Shown here piece by piece: positions 38,596 through 51,700 of a stretch of 64,000 bases of DNA. The notes beneath the pieces were generated by a model. The model searched no databases and was not told where the DNA came from. It saw only the letters and a list, made by a program, of their open reading frames with translations. Source of the DNA: Cardiocondyla obscurior. Its lineage: Eukaryota; Arthropoda; Insecta; Hymenoptera; Formicidae. The stretch spans positions 1,220,377 to 1,284,376 of the forward strand of contig NC_091883.1 in assembly GCF_019399895.1 (NCBI RefSeq), read 5' to 3'. A program made the position numbers and the translations under genes. How positions within the stretch are numbered: the stretch's first letter is position 1; each line of letters opens with the position of its first letter.

Positions 38596-39002
38596 GTGAG
38601 CCCGCACGAAGGAGCGATCTGTCACCATTGTATCGCGATCGATCTCACATTGCATTCATTCGCGGATATCGCGAATACGATTCGCATAGCTCGTTTTAAA
38701 AGTAGGCGAGAATTAAAATTGTTCCCTTTAATGTGCCTCTATCTTTATCTTCGCAATAAACATTTCTATTTCCCACCGCTCTATCTTTCTTTTTTTTTTT
38801 TTTTCTAGCTCTTTACATCATTATGAGTAATTGTACTTGTAGTTAAAATTACGCACGTAACTTTCAAAATCTTATAATTTCCAAATTTAAGTTTTTAAAA
38901 TGTTTAAAAAAAAAATTCACAGACTTGCACTTTAAAATTATTTTACAATCAAGTATTACGTATATCTTGTTTTAACGAAAAGGTTTAATTGCGTTCCATT
39001 TC

Positions 39003-39401
39003 GTGATAATTTTTTTTTTAAAAGAACTTGTAAAAAAAAAGGATACCTACTTGGCACTGGTTGAAGTTGTCGATAGCAGAGAGATCAAAGATATTAAGTT
39101 TCTTCATGGGATATTATTACGCTGGCAGCCATATACTCTCGTCGGGTCTGCAATTTCTCAGGTCCGAATAATTACAAAAATACGAAACTGCTTTTTCAGG
39201 TATATGAGCTTCCCGTCAAGTCGTGTAATAAAACTGCGCGAAGAATTCCTTTTTATGATGTGTTGTAGAAAGTGCACGTACAAAAGTGCGCTGCAAGGAA
39301 TATCTCGAGAGCCGGAAAACGTTACGGCCATAGCTTTCAGGCGAATATTTCACGTACCTCTTAATTTAAAATTTGTTAACACTTTTCGTGTCTTTCAATA
39401 A
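39003..39401 (+). other. weak candidate open frame, 132 codons
   Basis: The start lies in a T9 run and is not a convincing start codon. From about 39042 the frame reads coding-like for 40 codons (Asp, Val, Glu, Ile and Leu rich), then becomes mixed with many Phe, Cys and Met. A good acceptor, AACTGCTTTTTCAG, sits inside at 39199; read in phase 0 from there the next 22 codons also look ordinary before a TAG. That two incompatible readings both look plausible shows how weak this evidence is. No family is recognised. Confidence 0.12.
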
Positions 39402-40135
39402 TTTAATAACATGTAACATCTGCAAAATAAAATAACAAGAAGTTAGATATATTCGCATATATACCTACGTGTGACGAATGAGTTTTGCTTATAATTAATT
39501 TTATTACAAATCAGACATTGCTGTACGTGGTAAAAAAGATAACGTTTCAGTAGCGGGGGTTAATAACAAAGTTGAGGTAAACGTAATTAAATATATCTCC
39601 CGGACAAAGTATTCGTTTCTGGGTGAGTTAAGGACGCCATCGTTGTCACTTTAGCCTTTCATTTTATTGCGAAACGCAAATAATCACCGTTAAATTGCCG
39701 CTGCCTCGACAGGCGGCAACATTTACAAAGGGACATTAGCTTTTAATACAATTATGATACATCGATACAACAGAAACCTAATATTTACACATAGTCTCGA
39801 TTTTGTTCGACGAGCTCTACAATTTTTCGCGTCGCAAGACATGGCTTAAACGGAATTAATTCACCGGTCTGCAAGCGCGGCTACGCCACGCCGGACCGCT
39901 TGCGATATAACAGCAGGCGAGAATTGATACCGCAGTAATTTGTACTAATTAACCCATCCTCGAATTTATGCCTCTCGTACTGAATTATTATTATTACAAT
40001 GCGCACATATTACTCGACGTCACGCTACGCGGAGTATCCCTATTAATCATCGACGCGCGCCGTAGCAGCGCGCGGCGGCAAATGTAATGCCGGATGTAAT
40101 AATATTTAATGCTTTTGGCGCCGACTTCGCCGGAC

Positions 40136-40175
40136 TTGCCGTTGCCCTTCGCGGGGTGAAGGGCCCGCTCGGCAA
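40136..40175 (+). other. compound hairpin, 13 paired bases per arm
   Basis: Outer arms TTGCCG/CGGCAA and inner arms GCCCTTC/GAAGGGC are both perfect. They are separated by an internal loop of 2 against 5 bases and capped by a 7-base loop (GCGGGGT). As RNA it would be a stable 40-nucleotide stem-loop. It is shorter than a typical animal microRNA precursor and its arms match no microRNA I know. Confidence 0.75.
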
Positions 40176-40450
40176 TTCGAACAAACGAATCGGCCGTTCG
40201 CCGGCGTTAATGATATTAATGTTCTCGCGTAACTTTGTACAAATGGATATACATTATACACACAACGGCTGATAGAATTTTAGATTAAGCATCGCAATCC
40301 TACCAGTCAATCCGTTCGCTCCGCCGTTTAACGGAACAATAAGACGCGGACGACGGCAACGGCGAAGCGAATCGAGCAAGTGTGCCAGGATGAGAGAAAG
40401 AAGTACGCTTTACTTTTTGTGATTAAAATATATATAAATAACTTTATTGT

Positions 40451-40480
40451 TTATATATTTATATATTTATATATATATAT
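40451..40480 (+). repeat. (TATAT)-rich low-complexity tract
   Basis: TATATATTTATATATTTATATATATATAT-type DNA, about 30 bases, followed by T9. Confidence 0.85.
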
Positions 40481-42866
40481 TTTTTTTTATAATAAAATGC
40501 CCTATCTATTTTACAAATATACAAAACTCTCGCTATGTACATCGATCTCCGCTTTCGACTAAACAAGAGAATTACCGAAGAACTTTAATAAATCGATTAT
40601 CGTCGATTAAACTAGCATCGAGTAGAAAGAGGAAAAAACGTTACTTCGTTGCAATACGAGTTACAGATAGTATGCTCCAATTTTCTTTTTCTTTTTTTTT
40701 TCTTTTCTTTTCTTTTTTTTTTCTCTCTCGCGCTAATTACATTTGCTCACTACGAAGCTATCACGATTCTCAAAAATACGAATAGCCGCTTATTTATTCG
40801 GACACCGTGTTACGGGTTACATTGCAATAGTAAGAAATGCTTCTGATAATAAGTAGAGAGAAAAGTCGCGGCAGCCAGGAGTCCTGTAACAGAAAAATGG
40901 AGGATTCGAGTTACGCGGAAACGTCTCCGTTATTAATTACTTCCGGTGGACAAGATGCACTTTAACAAATGAAATCATTTTATATCGCGCGCAATATGTA
41001 ATATAATTATCGATCACGTGAAAAGAATGATTCATTAACAATAATGTATTTCGTTAATAAATATATGATAATAATAGAGCGGTTTATTATTGTAATGAAT
41101 TCCAATAAGCATGCGATCAATCATTATCTGTAATCGCTGGAAATATTACTACATTACTTCATTTGCGCCGATGGAGTACGATTACAGTACCAAAGCTGAT
41201 TATTACTGCGATCACGTATATATTTAAATAAGCTTCCACAATTTTCAGACATTTACATCACAATTATGATAAATATAACTGCTTACCTTCCTTACTACGA
41301 TTCCCGATTACTCTTTGCCATAACGCGATTCAATAATACTTTTGGGAACATCTGAAACAAAAAAGATATCTTAGGTGAATTAATGTTCAACAAAAAAATT
41401 ATCGCATCAAAAAAATACAAAAAAACAGATGCGACAACTATAAATTCAAGATAAAAGAATTTCAATACTTTAGGAAAATATGAAGAAAACACGATGGATG
41501 AAACAAAAGTCTAACGTGTGGTAAATATAAATGGAGAATTAGAGAATTGGCGTGCTGTATTTTGCGAGAAATGTTCTATTCTTGGGAGACTTTTAAAGAT
41601 GGGATTAAACTTTTTTTCCGCTGCCGGGGGTAGTTTTAACAAGTTATATTTTTTAATTTTTCCTCTCGACGCGACGGCGCGGGCGACGCGATGCTGAAAG
41701 TTTTCCTGTGGTTTTAGAAATGCATTTAAACTTCCGCTTGGTTGTGCTCCGTGTCAAAATGCATTTCCTTTTTGCGCCGCCGACACGTCGCGTCGCGTCG
41801 CATCAGGGAGATTCTTTCGCGCGACGCAGAGTGCGGCGAGTACGCACGAAAAACCGATGCCACACATTTGTGCAGTGTCACGGCCGCAGTAACGCTAGAC
41901 ATCGCGACGGAAATGTCCGCCGTTTTGAAATTTTGCTGGCTCGAACTGTGTTACAGTTCGGTGAACGTGTCGAGCGCCGTAGCAGCGTGACATGTATTTT
42001 GTGCCTAGGTATACAAAATTTCTATTTCCAAAAAGTTTTAAGATGCTTCTTCTAACGCACTTCTATCACCAACAGAAATTGTCAAAGTATTGTTAAAAAG
42101 ACAGACCGAGAGAGAGAAAGAGAGTTGCATGATGATTTTCTTTTAATTCCCATTAATATGTACTGCGAAAAATAATAACCGTAACTAAAAAAATATGTGC
42201 TGTATGTAGATAGATATTTAAAAAAGCTAATTTTGCTTCATGGATCAAATATATGTACGTCACATAGAGTAGTCTAGGTATATAATATCGTGCGACACAG
42301 GGAAGGATTATCGGAGAAACGATATTCATTTCTGCTTGCCGACACGGCTGCCGGGACGATCGAGGGAAATAAGAGAAATTTGCTTACACACATCCGCGCG
42401 GGAGTTTAATTAAACGTTCAAAGAAGTAAGAAATAGACGGTCGCGCTGTCTTTCGTCCAGCAGAGGACCCCGTTTACAGATGTCCTAGCGACTAGGTCGC
42501 TCCTATCACGCGCGATCACCCCAGCGAGAGGCGGATCGATGAAATTCCGTCAGGAGAATTCTGAAAGCTTTGCGGCGCCGCGCCACGCGGTGCAAATGTA
42601 ATTACATCCCCATGCCCGCGAGGGTGGCGAAGAGAGCGGCGGTGCACAGGAAGCGATGCGTAAACACCCAAGTTATTGATTGCGAAAAATCACTCTTGAC
42701 CGAGTGCAACTCGGCAACAATAACGGCGGCAGAACACAAGCCGGAATACCAAGGTCCGATTGAATCCCCGTACTACCGGCGGTTCTGAATGACCAGGGTG
42801 ACGCAATGTACGCGATGTCGATCGCTCGTCGATCGTTAATCCTCCTCCGCGTCGATCTGCGAGATC

Positions 42867-42890
42867 GGTAGGTAGGTAGGTAGGTAGGTA
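42867..42890 (+). repeat. (GGTA)6 microsatellite
   Basis: Six perfect GGTA units. Each contains a GT preceded by AG, but none is followed by an AAGT-like context. Confidence 0.97.
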
Positions 42891-44127
42891 CACGAGTCGC
42901 GAGAATTTCATAGCGTTTACAATTTCCGTAAATGACGCGTCAACTCGTCAGTGCGTGTCCCGGCACAATGCGGCCACGATTGGCGCTCCGGATTACGCCG
43001 ATTGAAAGTAATAACGCGATCCCGCGATCACAATCGCCGACCGATGCGACGATTATTTAACGCGTCGGGATGCGGACGCTCCGAACGCCGTTACAAATGT
43101 GATTGAAACGTTCTTCCATTCTCGTCGTTTTCTGAAAATGATGTAAACTCTTTTTGTTTTTTTTTTTTTTGCCTGCTACGAAACAACGAGAAATGTTTTA
43201 CCACGACAGATAAAAATTTACAAAGCGATGAATGTTTATTGCGTATTAAGAAAGTCTTGTTACTCCACAAATTTAACTTTTAATAAAAAATCTCTTCGGT
43301 ATGCTTGCTGAAGACATTGTTCAACAAAATTAAATTTTAAAAATATATTTAGTTATATTAAACATTTTTGCAAAATTATTTCTTGTGGTTTGAAACAAAA
43401 ATTCAACATATTGAGAGTTTTACAAACGCAGCAACTCGCTGAAAAAAATTTTAAACTTTTATATATACATTTTTTTTTTAAGTACAATAAGTATGTCCCT
43501 TTTTTTGCCCATTAATAGATCGTTCATGCATCGTTGCAATCTTGTTTTCTTCTTGCCAAGTCACCGTCAAGTAGCAATAAACGAACCGTACGTTCAGGGT
43601 ATTATATTCGGGACTAGTTGACCAAAATGGAAATAGCGAAGCCGCGAGGCGACAAAGTAACACAATCCTCGCAAAATTCAATTTGGCTGGGTAATGAAAG
43701 CGTCGGATTCGCGATGCGCAGTGCGCGGCGCATAAGCTTCGGCGTATCTGTCGATTTTCCGCTCCCGCAAATGTATAGAAAATTAACGGCGACTTGAAAA
43801 ACGACTACACGCCCGTTCTCTTCATATTTAAATTAATTGCCGGCTAACGATAGGGACGTTTATCGAATTTCTTCTATTAATACAGAATAATAACAATCTC
43901 GCGAATGTATTGAAAGTGAAGATTTCTACCGAATTTTCTTTTCACCGAAGGATTTTGCGGATTGAGGAAAAGATTGAAAGATAATTCAAGTTTCTATAAA
44001 AATCTCCTAGCACACACGCTGCAAGTTGCTCGCGCTCCGCAAGTGATCCGCGTTCCATCCGTGGTACACATCTGTCTCCCGAGCCAATCACGCGATTATC
44101 AGTAAACTTTCTCAATTCCTTGTAGTG

Positions 44128-44149
44128 AAAAAAAAAAAAAAAAAAAAAA
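44128..44149 (+). repeat. A22 homopolymer
   Basis: Twenty-two A after TTGTAGTG. Confidence 0.97.
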
Positions 44150-44550
44150 GTTAGCCATCGTCACTTTGGCACATTAAAGCAAGTCCGATTTTTCATTTAA
44201 ACTTAAATATATTTTCTCTTAACACAGTTCTTTTAATTTGGAGTTTCAACTATCAAAAAGCATTTAATGTTGGATATTAAAAAACTGATGATATTTTGCG
44301 ATCTTCTCTAAAGAAAAATTGCCCGAGAATTCGCGAGAGAACTGAGCGTTAAAGTTAAAATTGCAATTTCCAGGATATAAATCCCGGTCTGCGGACGCTC
44401 GTCAAGTCTTTATCGTAGATCGAGCTTAATGCGACTCCGCGAAGAACCGAATGTCTCGCCATCTTTCTGATCCTCGACGCAAATTCGCTCAGCGATTGTT
44501 ATCATTTAACACTTTGGGATTCATGGTTCTGTTCTCTAAAAGCACCTTAG

Positions 44551-44682
44551 TCCTCGAGGCAGCGGCGCTATCAAAGCGGCTGTTCGGAGCAGCAGCAGCA
44601 GCAGCAGGAGCATAACCACCACCACCTCGAGATATGGTTTCGGAGTGAAACCGTCGAGCGGAACCACCATCCGACAGATTAA
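44551..44682 (+). other. weak candidate open segment with Gln and His runs
   Basis: Between a TAG and a TAA there are 43 codons. In this frame the AGC tract reads as six Gln followed by Glu, His, Asn and three His, then a charged stretch. The bases before it, TTCTCTAAAAGCACCTTAG, resemble an acceptor. The neighbouring frames read the same tract as poly-Ser with Thr, or poly-Ala, and are open too, as is a poly-Ala frame on the minus strand. The trinucleotide tract therefore cannot decide the frame. Confidence 0.12.
44588..44626 (+). repeat. (AGC)n then (ACC)4 trinucleotide tract
   Basis: About 6.7 AGC units, a short GAGCATA spacer, then four ACC units. Adjacent trinucleotide repeats of two kinds hint at coding DNA, but the frame is undecided. 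Confidence 0.93.
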
Positions 44683-45242
44683 ATATTCTATATTTCACGA
44701 ACAACAAGTTTCCCTTCTCGAGAGTAACGCGCTTCGGTATACATGACGGTGGTTGGAAAGCTCTCCCCTTCCCGCACAGACAAATCACTGGGCGCGTTTA
44801 AGTCCCTCCAAGAAGCCGCGCGGAGGCACTTCCTGAGAATTTGCGGGCGGAAAGAAGTAATATCATTCAAAAGCGGCGGAAGTTATTCCTTGATGCGAAA
44901 GTTTCTCCATTTTACATCGGCCGGAATAGTTTCGAGGGAAAATGTTAGTTGCGGGCAAAACTCCATCCCGACGATAACTTTTCCAATTATTATCAGATGG
45001 CAAATGGACACCCCTTTGTGTTTTCTAGGACCGACGCGGCGCTACTTGCGAAACGCGAGAACTCTGGATAACTTAAATTGTACCGTACGCGGACAGAAGA
45101 TCTCGTCCAGCAATAAACCCCGAGCGGGCTTGCGTGAGATGTCTATTTGCGAGAAACGCAATTGTCCAACAGATTGTATTTTATATTATTTGGGATCCAT
45201 CCCTGACTCGCGTCTGAGCGGATCTCTCTTTTCGTTCTTTCA

Positions 45243-45260
45243 TATATGTATGTATGTATA
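45243..45260 (+). repeat. (TATG)n short microsatellite
   Basis: About four TATG/GTAT units. Confidence 0.85.
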
Positions 45261-47284
45261 TCCCAGCACTCGTCTAAATTGTTGAAATAACTCGACGATT
45301 CGTATCTCATATTATTTTTTTTTTTTTCTTGATTAATATTTAAAAATAAATCTATTTTCCCCGTAACAATATCGCTATCGTTGTTGTGAAAAGATTAAAC
45401 GCTTAATCATTGACATACTTTTATATATACGTATAAAAAATAAAAATTGTAACGTTTATTCGAGCTATGTAATAGTTTGTTTGATAATTCCTTTTTGAGA
45501 GAAGAACGTCGGTGGTTTAAAACACGTTCCGCTTCTGCAATTTCAAAATTTGCTCACTTAACGCCATCGTCGATCGTTTCGGCAGCCAATGGGGCTATAA
45601 TGTGAAAGGCTGCGGAACAGGCCTTTCCGCGGAAAGGAATCTCCGAGCGTGAATCGACGGAGGCGTGAATAATCCGCAAAACAAAGCGCTCAAAGAGCGG
45701 AAAATGAAATTATATCCTTGCGCACGACCGGCGGGACGATGCGACGTGTTCGCTTCGTCGAAGGCGAGCACGATGAGAAAAGAGGCCGGCGGATTTCCTG
45801 TAAGCGTTACGAGTCAATTTGCAGCCCGAGGTTTTACTCGCTTCCGAGAGACGGTTTCTCGCTCGCCTCCGTTCGCTTCGCGCGCGAGTTCGGCGACACG
45901 ACGATTGTTTTTAAGCAGAAAAGCGGAGGACCGAGAGGAGACGGAGAAAGAAAAAAAGGAAAAAGAGAACGGGAGAAGCACGGGCGCCGGCCGTATTGGC
46001 GATTCGGGGCGGCGCGGAACTTTCCAGCGAACGACAATGGCGATCCGAGTTCCCGTCGAAAAGTAATGAAATGGACCGAGGGCGAGCACGACGGCGACGT
46101 GGTCTTGAGGCGGAATTCCTCCGGGTGAATGGAAATCCTCCCGTGTGTTTACAAACAAGTGAAACTGGTTCCGAAGGGAGCGCTTATGCGAGCGGACACG
46201 CCCTATCCTACGGGCTGAGCGACCGTGCGAAAGAGCCTCCGTCGATGGGAGGAACAAAGCGGCGCTATCCTTTGTTTCAACCATTCAGCCCAGGGGAGGA
46301 TATAACGCGAGTGTGTTAATTAAGACCGACCGACCGGGCAAGATAGGCGTATGCCGCGCAGCGAATAAGTATCGGACGAAAATCTCCACTTTCCGCATTC
46401 ATTCGCTCGTTCGTTCACCATAAATCCCCGATATCCTTATCCGCCGTGTCCATCGGTGCTAAAAGAACTCTTGAATCAGATTTCTCAAGGTGATCTTTCG
46501 CCGAGTTATGTTGCAGCCCGGAAACCCTTCGATTAATCGTTTTGGTTTTATTAGACCGACCGTGCCAATATTATATCAAATTCACTATTACAATTTTTCC
46601 TCTCCTAGTATCTATAATATAATCATCGATCGTCCCGGATTAATTTTCAAATAACTTTATAGTTTATCATTTAAATTAATTTCCGAGAGTTTTCGAATGC
46701 GCCGATGTGTATGTATACTTGACAATTAAATATTCCAGTTGGAGGTGTCTCGAATTTTTAATGAATAGCTTCGCTTCAAAGAAGAAAATAGGGTATCCGT
46801 ATCTATTTCGTGTCTTTCCCTTTGACACTTGATGTAATAACACGTAATCAATATATGATTATATGTATTTATGCGCAACCCCCAACAATAAAGCCGGTTT
46901 CATTTCTAGTAAAGCGGCGAGCCGCACACGATGGCACCATAAAATCGTAGGGTGAATTAAAATACGCGACATCTCGCTCGAGTCTATCTATAGGAAACGC
47001 ACACATCGCGCTGCCGTGATTATAACCAAATCGTGATTCGACGATTGAACTCGTTGCGCGAGAGATCGGCGCTGTTATTATCCGAACGGATTATTCAACA
47101 AAATTCACGCGCGCGGCGCGTTATTATCACGCCCACGCCGTTGTTATTATACCAACGCGTCGCGACGTAATACTGTTCGTTCGTGTATGTCGCTTCTATA
47201 ACGGCGGATAGGATCGCGCCGGTCGAATTAATAGCGGACCTTTCAATAGTCGCTCTTGGTATTATTCCGGTTCTTTCGCTAGCG

Positions 47285-47310
47285 CCGGAGCCGCGCCGCC
47301 CCGGCTCCGG
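47285..47310 (+). other. GC-rich hairpin
   Basis: CCGGAGCC and GGCTCCGG are perfect 8-base arms around a 10-base all-G/C loop (GCGCCGCCCC). It would be very stable as DNA or RNA and could cause sequencing or assembly dropouts. No gene is recognised around it. Confidence 0.75.
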
Positions 47311-48724
47311 AGTTCGAGTCGTTGCGTATTTTCGAGCGAAACTTCGGCTCGAATATTCAGAACGGCTCTAAAATTCGCCCACGGTAGGATTTCAGGGAGC
47401 AATCCGGGGAGAAACTTTCTTCCGCCGAGAGAGAACCGCTTTTACTCCCTCGTATACTCGCGTTTTCTCTTTCTCCCTCTCGAGTGCGCGTGCTTCATTA
47501 AAATTGAAAGTTCCTCGTTACCGCCGTAGCCAAGTCGAAAGTCTGCGGAAAGCTCTCGCTCACGGCTTTCCCTTGCGTCGTGATGCGATGGCAACAAGCG
47601 CGACACGATGCAGCACGGTTACTTCGCTGTATTTAAAACCAAAGTCGACTTCCCTCTCGTAGGCATCGGCATCGGCAGCAGCGTACGAAAACGCGAACAG
47701 GAGGAACTCTCGCATCTCGATTTTCAGCGAAAAGTTCTTTATCGCGCGGGGAAAAAAGCCTTTGGAAAATACGAAACGCTTTCTCCGATGCCGTTTATTT
47801 ATTTTCGATCACAATCGTACGGTCGTCGACTGTAAAAGTATTAATCGTGACAAAAATCGTACGCTTTCCCTTTTAATATAATATTAAAAAGCCCTCCGGA
47901 ATTTGAGGCGGGGTTTTAAATAAAATGATTTATCGATTTAAAAAACCATACAGAAAAATACCTGTAAGCCAATCGACCGATCAATTGAGGCGCAATAAGG
48001 AAATGTTAAAAAGCTTTTATTAAAAAACGGTACTTGTAGGAAGCCTCTCGCGTCATTAAATCGAATCGATGGTTTCGCTTTCGTCACGCGGGATACGCTG
48101 TTTATTCAGCGAATCGATCCAATAGGTACCCGGCGTCGCTTCAGGACTATGGACATTTCGATCGACGAGAACAGCGTGATCCAATACCTAACGCAATACG
48201 TAAACACAATTTTCCACGGGAAACAAACGCCAAATGTCGGGAGACGGATTTCATAGTGCGAACGACCGATCAACTTTCAATAGATAACGCCGTGTGGAAA
48301 ACGCACGGCCGACGCATCGAGAGCACCGTGTAATAAACGCAATTCGCCGCAAAGCCTTTCCTCTTCCGCGTGCATGAGAGACGAACGCTTTAAATTAGTC
48401 GTAATCTGCGCGCGAACCGGTTCGATCTTCCTCCCTCCGATTCCTTTTTCCTTTTTTCACCGTCATTACTATCGCCGTTCGAGCGTCAGATTGCTTAATC
48501 ACAAAATTGGCTAACGCGTGGCCGGCAAACGGACAAAGCGAGCCGGGCACTAGAGAGGCCGGGAAAGCGGAAGAAAATAGCGGGATGGAAATCGCCGGAG
48601 ATGCTCACCGCAACAACGAACTAGTTTCGTTTCGTCGACGACAAAAAGATTGTCGATTGGACCGTGCTACTGATCGAGGAGAACGAAAGGGATAATTTTG
48701 TCGTCCGTCGTGGACAACAGACGT

Positions 48725-48747
48725 AAAAAAAAAAAAAAAAAAAAAAA
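48725..48747 (+). repeat. A23 homopolymer
   Basis: Twenty-three A following CAGACGT, then GGAAATGAAAAAG. Confidence 0.97.
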
Positions 48748-51700
48748 GGAAATGAAAAAGAATAGAAAAGACGAAAACGGGAAATAGCTGTTGGCCAATT
48801 CGCCAAGTGTAATTACATTTATGACGAAATATGATTTCAAATTAATTAATTTTTTTTTTAATAATTTAGTAGCAAAAAAAAATAAAAATAATTATATCGA
48901 TTTAGTCGATAAAAATAAATTCTACACAATCATAAAGTACGATTGTTTTGGAGTAACCTTAAGTAAGGAAATGAAGGAATGAAAGAATTGGAAACGGGTA
49001 AAGAGAAAGAGACACGCTCGTGTAACGCATCATTGGACTTTGAAATTGGTTCACGTAATAGCGTTCTCTGAAAGGTAATGATGTTACGAGATGATGCCAA
49101 TTTTGATTCTAACCATTTCGGTCCGCTATTTCCGATGCTATTCCCGCTATATCGTTGGACGCAACGTAAAAGACTGTTTAGCGTGAACGGGATCAGGCGT
49201 GTTCGGATTTGTCGTTCGATCGTCAATGCATTAGGAGATTCGATGATTTTCTTTCGGAATAGAGATCATTATTTTAGATACGGCAACTTATATGCGCTTG
49301 AACGACTTTATCCGCACCGGAAAATATCCCAAGATACCGAGATATCATCTCGGAAAGAGAGAATGTTGAAGAAAAATATATTTTGGCGCAATGTTCTAAT
49401 TTAATTAAACGCACTCTAATGATTGTGACGGCGAGCGACTAAAAAATGACGCGTTTCAATACATTGTACGAAGGACTTAACGATTTACGTTAATGTTAAA
49501 TGTACAACTTGAGAAAGATGTATTACATTTTGCGCAGCGTTGTATTAAATCGACGTGCTGTTTTCTAAATTGGGAGATTTCGAAAGCGTAATTCGGAACG
49601 AAAATAAACACAGAAATCGACGAGCAGAGAAGAGACGGAATATCGTTGCCTAAAATACGTTCTAATTTCGGTTACAGTGCCGATCGAGCGGGTTTTGAGA
49701 CTCGGTAAAACGTGTACCCGATACGCATTCTGTACGCTTCCATTTGTCATTTAAGCGGATACGAATACAAGTTGAGCCGCCCGACCGAGCACAATAGTGC
49801 ATCTTTCTCGTGTAAACGAACAGGTTCACGTTCACATGTGCGTGTATGTTTTTTTTTGTCATGTATTTTGCTCGCCCACAGTTACATTCTGCACCGCAAG
49901 TTTTCAACGATGAATGCATTACGTGATGCGCGATACGCATACGAATGTACGTATCGAAAATGCAATAAATAAACGAATGCACGAATTGTAACAACGGCAA
50001 AAATCAGCTTTGATAATTAAACCCATAGATTTCCGCGACACGTTTTTTTTAAATACTGTTTAGTGTCAATTTTGCCGAATCGAAAGATAATTAAACAGAC
50101 ACATTAACATTTGTTTCAATTCTTTTTTTTTTCTCGTCAATGAAATATTAGATTTTAACGAGTATAACCTAATGTAATATAATACATATATACGCAAAAT
50201 AGATAACAAGCAACTATTTCCGTAGAGATAGACTTGCGGGGGCTTGTCGAGCGTTAGATTGAAGAATTCAATCTATCGGAACGATTACCCTCCATTCGAT
50301 AGTAGTATTAACTTGTACATATGACCACTTGTACATACATATATTGTACCCCGCTTGCCTTTATACAGCAAAACAAACGTAACCCTATCCATATTCAAAG
50401 TATCGCTTACAGCGACCCTACGACCGCAGTGTTATTAATACTTGTGTGCCGTTGAATAGATAAAGTCCATTAAGGGCGATACGATAGCAGTTTGCGAACC
50501 GAATGCGACGTCCATTAACAAAAGTGCCTTTTACAAAGGTACATGTTTTAAGGATACTGGCTACCCCGAGCGCTATTCCCGCCCCGAGAGCGAAAGACGA
50601 ATGTCGAACTCACGGAGCTTTTGAAAAGCGAGCGAGAAAATATTTTCGAGAAAGAATGCGAAAAGCGCACAATAGATATGTCGTTGAACGCGAACTTTTG
50701 TACAAATGATTTTTAAATGCGTCGCGAGCCCTGAATAGATGAGTATATATGACTGGTCAAGTAGACGAGAGGGGAGAAAACGCGCTATGTAAATTTTGGT
50801 CCTTCAATCGCCGAGCCGCTCTTTGATGTCGAATGACGCATAGAACCGACGCCCCTACGCCAATTGTCCCCACCGTTTCGATTCGATGTTTACGTCGATC
50901 CGGGTGCATTTCGCGTTTACTAGCGCAAGACCAACACAGAAGCGCTTTTCATGCTTTTCGAGCGAACAATTAGACTTGTCGTCAACCAAACGTTTGAATT
51001 AAAGATATGGGGTACGAGCGAAAACAGCATTCGTTATCATTGCCATCGCTAAAAGAAGAGCATCACTCGTGCAATTACATTAAACGGGTAGATGAATAAA
51101 AACACGCATATGATAGAGCGTTATTTAAAAAACGTATGCAAATTGCATTAATATTTTCCATTTTGCGAAAAAAAATTATTAGATATAAAAAATAAACCGC
51201 GGTGCAATAATTTACGTAATGACGGATTATTTGTTGCATACGCGTTGTCGAAAAGTTTTTTTAATGTACGTGTAACACGTTATTATACAAATATTTGCAT
51301 GATATACCAACGCGTAGGTAACGGAATGAATAGAAATATTACAGAATCGGGAGTAACAAATTCTCCATGTTCGGAGGAAGCAATTAGCAAAGTTCAATAC
51401 TTCCTTTGTGCATATACATCCGCGCATACACATACATGTAAATATAGTTTCGATTAGCGATTTCTCTTGCAGCGAAGCAGCTCGACACGCCTGCTCTCGT
51501 CGGGGGTTTTTCTTTTTTTCTTTTTTTTTCTCTCGCATTGCGGAGACGAATTTCCGCTAATGAAGGTACAACGAGATACGTACGCGGATCAGCCGCGCAG
51601 TTAGAACCGCGTGTTTCGACTTCCTTGCGATAGGCTCGATCATTAAAATCTCTCGCGCATTCCACGACGATAGAGCGCTAACGAGCAGCGTAGCACTTCA

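Larger units (their letters stand above)
40176..44550 (+). other. no supported gene
   Basis: Low-complexity TA/T tracts near 40.4-40.7 kb, AT-rich DNA at 41.0-41.5 kb and 43.1-43.5 kb, and CpG-rich patches at 41.7-42.0 and 42.4-43.1 kb. No splice-bounded frame stands out. Confidence 0.55.

Noticed and set aside
45665..46319. Several frames of 107-156 codons on both strands
   Set aside because: Up to five frames are open at once in the same CpG-rich bases, which means few stop codons by composition. None has a distinctive coding bias.
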